From Acanthamoeba lenticulata (Eukaryota; Discosea; Longamoebia; Acanthamoebidae), in NCBI GenBank assembly GCA_002179805.1, contig NAVB01000358.1, forward strand, positions 50,648-114,647: 64,000 nt of DNA, in the 5' to 3' direction. The notes under the pieces are model-generated. The model was not told the DNA's origin. It saw nothing but the letters and a program-made list of their open reading frames with translations, and searched no databases. Positions 11,107 through 19,546 of this stretch are shown piece by piece (the first letter of the stretch is position 1; the number at the start of each line of letters is the position of its first letter). Position numbers and translations under genes: made by a program.

Positions 11107-13571
11107 ATGAGCACAAGCGTTATGCCCCCCTCACATGCGCAAATGGAAGACTTGGCGAAGTCGCCGAGAGGCCATCAGCAAACGGCACCCTACCTCACAA
11201 TTGCCGTGCTTGAGGGCGACGAAGCTGCCGTACTCGACCTTCTCCAGCGTACGTGATCAAGTCAAGACCTTTTGCGCGCATGGCCTAACCAGAAGCGTGC
11301 ACACAGAGGGGCATAGCGCAAATGAACAAGACGACCTCGGCCTGTGGCCCCTCCTCACCGCAGTCAAGTGCAATAACATGAACCTCGCGAGGTTGCTCAT
11401 AGAGCATGGCGCAACGTCGTTGCAGAGAGAGCGAAAGCGAACCGAATTGCACGCGTTGGCGGAATGCCAAAAGGGTCCTTTCCCTCCCGTACGTCTACAG
11501 AGTCTTTTTTCTATGCACCTCCCCGCACTAGTGCTGTAAGTCCTAACATTCTTCCCTTTCCTCTTATCTACCATCTTAGTTGCCATCGACAGCACCCTCA
11601 AGATGGGTCAACACGATCATGCAGAGTTGGATGGGCGTCACACCGGCATCGATCAAGTTCTGGCAGCTGCTTCTCTCCGTCGGAGCCACGCCTGACTGGT
11701 TCGCCTCTCCATTACCCTCTCTTCCTCTCTTGCCTTTCCTCTCCTTCTCCAGGCGAGGAGGTTTTCTTATGGCGCTGCCCTCGAGCAGGCAAGATCGACT
11801 GGGGATGACGCCGTTCCACTTGGCCTGCGCGCGCGGCAACTGGCCCGCCATCCAGTTCCTGCTCCAGGGCAAGCACATCACCAACGTGGACCACGCGGAC
11901 AAGGACGGCCAAACAGGCCTCCACTACGCCGCCCACTTTGGCCACGCCGCCGTGGTGTCGCTTCTCCTCGCCAACCGCGCCGACGCGCAAGCCCAAAGCA
12001 AGTATGGCGATGCGGCCGAGGTGGCGCGACGCGAAGGCCACATGGCCGTGGCAGAGATGATCGAGAGCTGGAGCTACCGCGCCTGCCCTCTGCTTTTCAT
12101 GCCGCTGGAGCTGTTTCACTACATCCTGGCTCGTCTCGAGCCCAAGGATCTGTGCGCTGTGGCTCAGACCTGCTCGGTACGTTGTCCGTTCCATCGTGGA
12201 GGCGACTGATGGTAAAGCTGACTCATCCGCGGCGGCTGGGCAGACGCTGAACGAGGTCAGCAGCGCCGACTGCCTGTGGCGCCGTTTTTGCAGCGTGCAA
12301 ACCTCCACACGGGCTGAAACGGACAGTGCGCAGCAAGGCGACGAGAAGCAGGGGGAGACGTCGTGCAAGCGGCGCTACATGGCGTGGCTCCAACCGCGAC
12401 TCAAGCAATACGCCCGCTTCCGCAGTACGCCAGGCCTGCGTTTTGCTTGCAATTAAATTGGCCCATTCCTCTCGCGCTCATACCCTGGCCTGGATCTGAT
12501 CAACAGAGAGCCACGGGGTGAACTCTCTGCGTCCGGCGACCAATGATCATCCAGACCGCAACTATGACTACCTGCTCAAGCTCATCATCTGCGGCGATGC
12601 GGGTACACCCCTTCACCATACGCTCTCTGCTTTCTTCCGACACGTCGAGCGCGGCGCTGTTAACCAGTCGATTGGGGATAATGGGGTATCAGGGGTGGGC
12701 AAGACGCAGATTCATAACCGCTTCATCCACAGCTCATACCACTCACCCTACCAGTCCACCATCGGGGTCGAGTTTGGCATCCGGACGATCGATCTCCTGG
12801 GCCTTCGCTTCAAGCTGCAGGGTAGGCCCCTCGCTCCAGCCCACCTTGTCCTCGTTCCTCCGGTCGAGGGTTTTCTCGGGTGGCTGATCCGCTCTCTTGT
12901 TGCTGCACAGTGTGGGACACGGCGGGGCAGGAGCGCTTCCGCAGCATGGCGAGAGCCTACTATCGCGGTGCCAAGGGTATCATGCTGGTCTACGACATCA
13001 CGTGCCGGCAGTCGTGGGTGGACGCCTATCGATGGGCTGCGGAAGTGCGCACACACAACCAAGAGGCGGCCCTTTTGCTCGGTATGCGCCACGATGAACC
13101 CTGTCAATGGAAGTGGGTGAACGTGCAATTCTGACATTTCTGTTATCTTATGCAGTGGGCACCAAGAGCGATCTAGCGCCAACAAGGAGGCAGGTGACGC
13201 CTGAGGAAGGCTTGGCCTTGTCCGAGGAACTGGGCGCCATCGGGTGGGCCGAGGTCAGCAGCCTCACTGGCGTTGGTGGTGCGTCTTTCTTCTCTCTGGT
13301 TCTCCCTCACACCTCTGCCCACAGACACACAAGCAACTCACCAACAGCTCGTGGGCGTCCCCTTTGTGTCCGTAAAGTCGACGAGGCCTTCTTCCAGCTC
13401 ACGGAGGCAACCACTCACGATCTCAACCCGTTCGCTGGTCGACCGGGCATAGAGGGAGGCTGGTGTTTGCCTCAGGAGCAACTTCTCGAGCAGCTCTTCG
13501 CCATGTCGTCTACGGGACGAGAAATGGCCGCCACGACCTCCGCCACGAAGCAGACCTGTGTAGTGCAATAA
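11107..13571 (+). CDS. ankyrin-F-box-Rab-like GTPase fusion, copy A
   Basis: A multi-exon gene of roughly 560 residues starting at ATG 11107 (MSTSVMPPSHAQMEDLAK). Ankyrin-type repeats come first (LWPLLTAVKCNNMNLARLLI, GMTPFHLACARGNWPAIQFL, DGQTGLHYAAHFGHAAVVSL). An F-box follows at about 12085-12290 (FMPLELFHYILARLEPKDLC, then ADCLWRRFC). The splice at about 12425-12507 keeps phase into a complete Rab-like GTPase: P-loop GDAGVGKT, effector region STIGVEF, WDTAGQERFRS, TKSD (in place of the Rab NKxD) and EVSS. The protein ends KQTCVVQ, a CaaX box that should be prenylated, probably farnesylated since X is Gln. The stop codon overlaps an AATAAA. Inferred role: a membrane-anchored, GTP-controlled SCF substrate receptor. 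A close paralogue lies at 16026-18369. Confidence 0.82.
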
Positions 13572-13572
13572 A
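13567..13572 (+). terminator. AATAAA overlapping the stop codon of copy A
   Basis: The last sense codon CAA and the TAA stop of the ankyrin-F-box-GTPase gene form an AATAAA, immediately followed by a run of A. Whether it is the working poly(A) signal cannot be told from sequence; if it is, the 3' UTR would be only tens of bases. Confidence 0.35.
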
Positions 13573-13710
13573 AAAAAAAAGCCAAAGGCAGTGGCACTGT
13601 TCCCCAAGCGGATCACCCCGCAATGGCGGTGTCCATGCAACATTTAATTGTGCGCACCAAGTACCGCTACCGACGACGATGGTTTTCATTTATCTTCGCC
13701 ACAGTGCACT

Positions 13711-15732
13711 ATGCAAGCCGAACACCACGGAAGAAGCAGTCAAAGAGAAAGGGGCGAAGTGTGCCGCATGTGCCTGGAGCCTTTCGCTGCGGTTCCCCGT
13801 GAGCGTGTGGCGCAGCGCCTTGAGTGCGGGCACGCCTTTTGCACAGCATGCCTCGACGCCCCAGTCCTGCCACCTCGCTCGTTCATGCTTCGACGTCTTG
13901 ACCAACAAGCGGAGGAGGATGAAGAGACCAAGAAGAAACTCCCGTGCCCCACGTGTTGCGGTCTCACGCCGTTGGCCCCTTCGACCTCCTCCCCCTCTAG
14001 CCACCGGCGTTGTGGTGAACCGAACCGCGAGGGCGCGACCAACCCGTGTGGAGAATGCGACGAGCGGGTGGCCGCTTGGTATTGTGCCGCGTGCAGGGTG
14101 TTCCTGTGTGCCCCGTGTGATGCTGACGTGCACGCCTCGCGAGTCCTCCGCGGACATGAGCGCGTGGCGACGGTCCACGCACCAGCCAGTGCGCACACGC
14201 CGTTTTGTGCCCATCACAAGGACGAGCCGGCCAAGCTATGGTGCGAGCAAGACGCCACGCCCGTGTGCTCGATTTGCGTCATTGCCGGACCGCACAAGAG
14301 CCACGATGCCGTCTCACTGGCCGAAGCCGACTTAAGGCTGCGCAAGGCCGTGCGTGACGAGCTCGACCAGCTTAACGTGGCCAGGGATAACCTGGAGGCT
14401 GCAGTGAAGGCCGCGCGAGACAAGGCCGAAAGCGAGCAGGCCAGCGTAATGCAGGCCCGGGAGGCCGTGCAGAAACGCGTGGAAAGGTTGCTGGCAGCGG
14501 TCGCTAAGCAGCACCGTGCGCTGGAGGAGGAGATCGACGCGTGGGAGCGAGAGTGCGTGGAGGAGGCTGCAGCGCAAGAGGCCCAGCTAGAAGCGGCGAG
14601 GGCGGAGATCGAAGCTGCGACACACGCGTTGGAGGCGCGCATGCGCGCTCCCAGCCTCGTTCTCATCAACAGCAGCCCGGCCAGTGGTGGAAATGGCTCT
14701 TTGGGACGAGAGGCCACGACAGGCGCGGTGGTGGGAGCGGCTATCGAGAACAGCCGCCAAAGGAGCACACGGAAGATCTGGTTTCTGCCTGGAGCCGAGG
14801 ACGGTGAGGCTGTGGTGGAACAAGCCATCATTGAGCTGTCGGGCGCTCTCCGCCAAGAGCGCTTGCCTCCTATCAGCACCTTTGGCTCCCAAGGTAGCAG
14901 AACCGGTCAGTTCCACAACCCCTGGGCCGTGGCGGTGGACGCACGATCGGGCGACATCATCGTTGCCGACCGCTTTAACCACCGGGTGCAGGTGTGGCGT
15001 GTCAACGGCACATTCGTGCGCGCCTTTGGCTCTGAAGGCACCGATCCCGGCCAATTCACTCAACCGTGCGGCGTGGCGGTGGATCCACGAACGGGCAACG
15101 TTGTCGTTGTTGACAGCGTCAACCGGGTGCAGGTGTGGCGCGTTGACGGCACCTTCATGCGCGCCTTCGGGTCTGGAGGCACCGAACCCGGCCAGTTCTT
15201 GTGTCCGGAGGGCGTGGCGGTGGACCCACGATCGGGCCACATTGTCGTGGCCGACAAGAACAACCACCGTGTGCAAGTGCTGAGTCCCGACGGCGAGTTT
15301 GTGCGCGCCTTTGGCTCCCAAGGCACCGGGCCCGGCCAGTTCAACTTCCCGACTTGCGTGACGGTGGACGCACGATCGGGCGACATCATCGTTGCCGACA
15401 GTGGCAACAACCGGGTGCAAGTGCTGCGCGTTGACGGCACCTCCGTGCGCACCTTTGGCTCTGAAGGCACTGGACCGGGCCAGTTCAAGCAACCGTGTGG
15501 CGTGGCGGTGGATGCACGATCGGGCCACATCATCGTTGCGGACCGCTTCAACCATCGCATGCAGATGTGGCGCACCGACGGCACCTTTGTGCGTACCTTT
15601 GGCTCGCCAGGCTCTGGCCCTGGCCAGTTCCACCTTGTGGGTGCCGCGGCGGTAGACGCACGATCGGGCAACATCATCATTGCCGACACCTGCAACCACC
15701 GTATGCAGGTGTGGCGCGTCGACAGCGTGTAA
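13711..15732 (+). CDS. TRIM-NHL protein (RING, two B-boxes, coiled coil, six NHL repeats)
   Basis: A single uninterrupted reading frame; the first ATG is at 13711, giving 673 residues. Residues about 18-85 form a RING finger (CRMCLEPF, LECGHAFCTACLD, LPCPTCC). A first B-box follows (NPCGECDERVAAWYCAACRV) and a second (PFCAHHKDEPAKLWCEQDAT, then CSICVIAGPHKSHD). Next comes a long Ala/Glu/Arg-rich coiled coil of about 130 residues. The C-terminal part holds six NHL repeats of about 47 residues, each with the pattern GPGQF-P-GVAVDARSG-IIVAD-NHRVQVW, predicting a six-bladed propeller. The order matches TRIM-NHL ubiquitin ligases (the animal TRIM71/Brat/TRIM32 group). Substrates are unknown. An AATAAA is at 15754. 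Being intronless among intron-rich neighbours is notable. Confidence 0.9.
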   Translation: MQAEHHGRSSQRERGEVCRMCLEPFAAVPRERVAQRLECGHAFCTACLDAPVLPPRSFMLRRLDQQAEEDEETKKKLPCPTCCGLTPLAPSTSSPSSHRRCGEPNREGATNPCGECDERVAAWYCAACRVFLCAPCDADVHASRVLRGHERVATVHAPASAHTPFCAHHKDEPAKLWCEQDATPVCSICVIAGPHKSHDAVSLAEADLRLRKAVRDELDQLNVARDNLEAAVKAARDKAESEQASVMQAREAVQKRVERLLAAVAKQHRALEEEIDAWERECVEEAAAQEAQLEAARAEIEAATHALEARMRAPSLVLINSSPASGGNGSLGREATTGAVVGAAIENSRQRSTRKIWFLPGAEDGEAVVEQAIIELSGALRQERLPPISTFGSQGSRTGQFHNPWAVAVDARSGDIIVADRFNHRVQVWRVNGTFVRAFGSEGTDPGQFTQPCGVAVDPRTGNVVVVDSVNRVQVWRVDGTFMRAFGSGGTEPGQFLCPEGVAVDPRSGHIVVADKNNHRVQVLSPDGEFVRAFGSQGTGPGQFNFPTCVTVDARSGDIIVADSGNNRVQVLRVDGTSVRTFGSEGTGPGQFKQPCGVAVDARSGHIIVADRFNHRMQMWRTDGTFVRTFGSPGSGPGQFHLVGAAAVDARSGNIIIADTCNHRMQVWRVDSV

Positions 15733-15753
15733 GGACAGCAGAAACCAATCAAA

Positions 15754-15759
15754 AATAAA
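15754..15759 (+). terminator. polyadenylation signal of TRIM-NHL gene
   Basis: AATAAA lies 22 bases after the TRIM-NHL stop codon. The 293-base gap to the next gene otherwise shows only purine-rich A/G sequence near 15920-15985 just before the copy B start. Confidence 0.5.
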
Positions 15760-16025
15760 ATGCGTCAAGGTCAAGGCCCTCATCATCGAGCCGCTGGCGT
15801 CTACGAAATCAAAGAAGGTGGGCAAGATGGGCGTCGACGGCGAGCTTCTTCCCCCAACGGCGGTGCAAGTGGAGGTGCACCAAGCCCTCCTCTCCCTCTT
15901 CCACCCGTGCTGCTGAGCAAAGAAAATCCCATTTAAAAGAAAGAAATGAAAGAAATGAAAAAAGGAAAGAAATACATTAAAGTTTCTCGTTCTTGGAAGC
16001 TTGCCACACAAGAGGCAGGCCCGAA

Positions 16026-18369
16026 ATGATGAGCTTCCTGACACAGGCCGTGATGGAGGGCGACGAAGGCAAAGTGCTGACCTTGCTCCAGCGTATGTGC
16101 CTCATGAATAGCCTGTCACAGCTCCCCCCTCCGACCAAACTGAACTGAAGCACAGAGGGACACTGCGCCCATGAGCAAGGAGTGGATGTGTGGCCCCTTC
16201 TTGCAGCTGCTCAGTGCAGCAACTACGGCCTCGCACAGCTGCTGGTGGCCCACGGGGCAACGTCGCAACAAAGAAAGAGCGAGCAGGCAGAGTTGCATGC
16301 GTTGGCCAAGAGTCAAAAGGGTCCTTTCCCTCCCGTACTAGGCTGCTTCGCCCCCCCCCCCTCTGTTTTGTTTGTGGGAACATTGAGGCCTCAAGTGCCG
16401 TGTGGCTCTTGGCGACAGATGCCATCGCGATGGGTACACACGATCATACAGAGCTGGGCAGGCATCACGCCGCCAACAACCAAGTTCTGGCAGCTGCTCC
16501 TCTCCGTCGGAGCCAAGCCCGACTGGTCCCTCCCCTCACTCTTTGTCATCCACTCAAGTGGACGGAATAACCTCGTTGCATGCAACACAGGCAAGATGAG
16601 CGAGGCATAACGCCGTTCCACTTGGCCTGTGCTCACGGCAACTGGCCCACTGTCCAATTCCTCCTTCAAGGTCTGATGTCCTCTTTCTCTCTCTCCTGCG
16701 TCATGCGTTTTCTCAGTTGACTTTTCACACTCAGGCAAGCACATCACCAACGTGGACCACGCCGACAAGGACGGCCAGACGGGCCTCCACTACGCCGCCC
16801 ACTTTGGCCATGCCCCTGTTGTGTCGCTCCTCCTCGCCGGCCGCGCTGATCCCCACGCCCCGAGCAGGCACGGCAATCCGGCCGAGGTGGCCCGGCGCCA
16901 AGGCCACATGTCCGTGGTGGAGCTGATCAAGCGGTGCAGCAGCCACCAAGTCGTTCCCCTCCTCCTCAGCATGCCCGCCGAGATATTGCACTCGATCTTG
17001 GCCCACCTGGAGCCCAACGATCTGTGCGCTGTGGCCCAGGTCTGCTCGGTGCGTACGTGACGCACTTCTGGAGAGGTGGTTAGACCGGTTGAAGCTGACA
17101 TGCGACGACGAGGGGAATGGTCAGACGCTGAATGAGGTGAGCAATGCCGATTGCCTGTGGCGCCGCTTTTGCGGTGTTGCAGACACCACGGGGAACGTGT
17201 CGGCGCCCGAGCCGCAGGGCGAGGAGATCTCGTGCAAGCGGCGCTACATGGCGTGGCTCCAGCCGCGACTCAAGCAATACGCCCGCTTCCGCAGTACGCC
17301 AGGCCTGTGTTATTGTGGTTGCAACAACTTGGTTGGTTTAATGACGCAAGGGAGCTAACCAGATGGCCTCTTACGGGTTTCTAAGCCGTATTCGTATTGG
17401 GCTGGCGGTGACAAAGACTGCGACTGCCGGTTCAAGTTCGTCCTTCTGGGCGACGCAGGCATCTCCCGCTATCTCCACTTCCTCCATTTGGTCTGATAAA
17501 ATTGACCAATCCCCGAATCGAGTGTAGGCGTGGGCAAGACGCAGATCCACCACCGCTTCATCAATGGCACTTTCCGCGAGGAGTCCTACCCTCCCACCAT
17601 TGGAGGGGAGGTGCGCGAGCGAACATTGCAAGTCCTTGGTAGGCGCGTCAAGTTGCAAGGTACCAAGCCCATCTTTCTCTCCACTCTCTTCTGGTGGTCC
17701 ACCAGACGAGAGTCTCGTCAGCTCACAAGCCTCTCCCTCCAAATTGGGGATGGCCAGTGTGGGACACAGCAGGGCAGGAGCGCTTCCGCTCCTTTGCTCG
17801 AGGCTACTATCGTGGCGCAAAAGGCGTCCTCTTGGTCTACGACATCACCTGTCGGCCGTCATTGGAGAAGGCTCGTGGCTGGGCCGAGGAAATGCGCCAG
17901 CACATCACGGAGACGTCCTTGTTGCTTGGTTCGCTCCCCATCTCTGTGTAGGCCCAAGTGGCAGCTTGAGAAGGAAGCTGAGTCGGCAACACAACAAAAA
18001 CACAAAAGTGGGCGCCAAGAGCGACCTCGACGCAAGGAGGCAGGTGACGCCGGAGGAAGGCTTGGCCACAGCCAACGAGCTGGGCGCCATCGGGTGGCTC
18101 GAGGTCAGCAGCCTCAGTGACCTTGGGGGTGCGTCTCTCTTCTCTTACCCACATTCTCAACAAAAGCAAAAAACAAAAAGGTGGACTGACTTAAACCATC
18201 GCCTGTAGTCAACGAGGCTTTCTTCATGCTGACTGAGGCGGCCATGCAAGAAGGCAACCCGTTTGCTGATGGGCCACTGAGCAAAGGCTGGCGCAGGCCT
18301 AGCCCGGAACTCCTTGAGCGGCTCTTTGCTGCGCCAGTGGCCCCATCAACCACTTGCCTTGTGCAGTAG
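16026..18369 (+). CDS. ankyrin-F-box-Rab-like GTPase fusion, copy B
   Basis: A paralogue of the gene at 11107-13571 with the same domain order and matching intron positions where I compared them. It starts MMSFLTQAVMEGDEGKVLTL. Ankyrin repeats: VWPLLAAAQCSNYGLAQLLV, ITPFHLACAHGNWPTVQFLL, DGQTGLHYAAHFGHAPVVSL. The F-box is SMPAEILHSILAHLEPNDLC with ADCLWRRFC. Using the acceptor at 17362 the phase continues into KFVLLGDA then GVGKTQIHHRF, WDTAGQERFRSFARGYYRGA, and a diverged G4 box AKSD where Rab proteins have NKxD. The effector region reads TIGGEVRE rather than TIGVEF. The protein ends TTCLVQ, again a CaaX box with terminal Gln. Loss of Asn/Thr in G4 may weaken guanine specificity. The role is inferred as for copy A. 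Confidence 0.8.
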
Positions 18370-18712
18370 GCTTATCTCATGGTCGTGGCTTTTAATTGTT
18401 GGTTGGAGTCGTTCAGTTGCTGCACATGAACACCTTTGTGGAGGTAGCCGGCGGGGCAACGTGCCTGTGGTCTAGTGAGTGCGCCAATGAATGCCCCATA
18501 ACATGAGGGTCAATCATCGCTGCAGCCTTTTGGAAACCAAACGACACCCTTGGGACGATCGAACCTGTTCCAGTGCAGCGCTATTCGACGAGCTAAGCGA
18601 AAGAACCGGCACCAGAAAATTCTGCCCGACAGCCCAAGAACAGGCCAATGGACATTCATTACACGCAGCGCTTTTATCAGCGGGAAGAGTCTTTTGTTTT
18701 TGTTTATCCCAC
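18370..18712. other. intergenic region
   Basis: About 340 bases between the copy B stop and the first likely ATG of the secreted orphan at 18713. The downstream reading frame is open back to 18491, but that extension is not protein-like and would bury the signal peptide. I see no RNA gene or repeat here. Confidence 0.4.
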
Positions 18713-19417
18713 ATGATGATCGCGTACAGCGTGTGCTTGAGGTTCTTGCTGCTTTTGGCGGTGGCATCGTCAGTGTGTGTTGCCAGCTCCTATGAGGTGC
18801 AAATCGACGTCGACCCCACGACATTGAAGGAACTGTATGAATCGCAACAGACGGTGCTTTTTGCTCAGCAAGCTCCTCCCGGTTGCTGGCACTCAATCTG
18901 GGGAAACCTTGGCGGCGTGTTTGAACACAACTACTTGTCGTGGAACTCGTCCGGCCTGTCCATCTACGCAAGCGTTTCCCAACCGACCGACGGCTCTCCC
19001 ATCTTTGTAGGGTCGTTTCCCGCCAACCAGGTGAACCTGGGCTACCTCTACGACTTTCATCTGGGCTTGTTCGACAACCAGAAGTGGGTTCGCTGGCTGA
19101 ACCAGGACGAGTTGGCGATTCTCAACAACGAGACAAGCGCCTTTCACTTTGGTCTGACCCAAGACGTCCTCATCAACGGGCAGTGGCTCGTCAGACCTCC
19201 ACTCCACACTTGCGAGCTGCTGGCGCAGGAGGACGAGATCTTCAAGTCCACTTCCAGTTTCTACATCTTCCTCGGAGCTGCGAGTACCAGGCCAGGAACC
19301 GTGACCAGAGACTTGATCCGCCTCGCACGCTCTCGGCCGACTCTCGTCAGCGTCAATCCGAACTCCAAGCTCAGGCTCGTGTGGGATCGTGAAGTGGGAC
19401 GCTTTATTGTGATGTAA
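18713..19417 (+). CDS. secreted orphan protein with signal peptide
   Basis: An intronless frame of 235 codons. I chose the ATG at 18713 because it begins a textbook signal peptide (MMIAYSVCLRFLLLLAVASS, then VCVASSYE). The mature part of about 210 residues is rich in aromatic residues and Asn, with motifs WHSIWGNLGGVFEHNYLSW, LYDFHLGLFDNQKWVRWLNQ and LRLVWDREVGRFIVM. Two cysteines remain after cleavage (PPGCWH and HTCELL) and could form a disulfide bond. I recognise no family; a phagosomal or extracellular role is possible but unsupported. A CA-rich, AT-rich 3' region follows. Confidence 0.7.
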   Translation: MMIAYSVCLRFLLLLAVASSVCVASSYEVQIDVDPTTLKELYESQQTVLFAQQAPPGCWHSIWGNLGGVFEHNYLSWNSSGLSIYASVSQPTDGSPIFVGSFPANQVNLGYLYDFHLGLFDNQKWVRWLNQDELAILNNETSAFHFGLTQDVLINGQWLVRPPLHTCELLAQEDEIFKSTSSFYIFLGAASTRPGTVTRDLIRLARSRPTLVSVNPNSKLRLVWDREVGRFIVM

Positions 19418-19546
19418 TGAATCGTCTCTATTGTCCCCTTGCTCCTTTCTTCGTTTGTTATATTTAAAAAAAACACACACACACAAACACACATAAAAAT
19501 TGGATTTGACAATTTATTTTAAAAATTTTAAAAATTCTTCCTGCTC

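Noticed and set aside
13648..13710. 21-codon N-terminal extension of TRIM-NHL
   Set aside because: It begins at TTG, not ATG; the first in-frame ATG is at 13711.
14880..15725. Regular repeats of about 141 bases suggesting a tandem array or CRISPR
   Set aside because: The period is the NHL propeller blade (about 47 codons), with coding conservation and no spacer structure.
14587..16044. Long minus-strand open frame opposite TRIM-NHL
   Set aside because: Its apparent repeats mirror the NHL repeats on the other strand; the sense protein is clearly real.
18491..18712. N-terminal extension of the secreted orphan
   Set aside because: It would bury the signal peptide at residue 75, and the extension is not protein-like.
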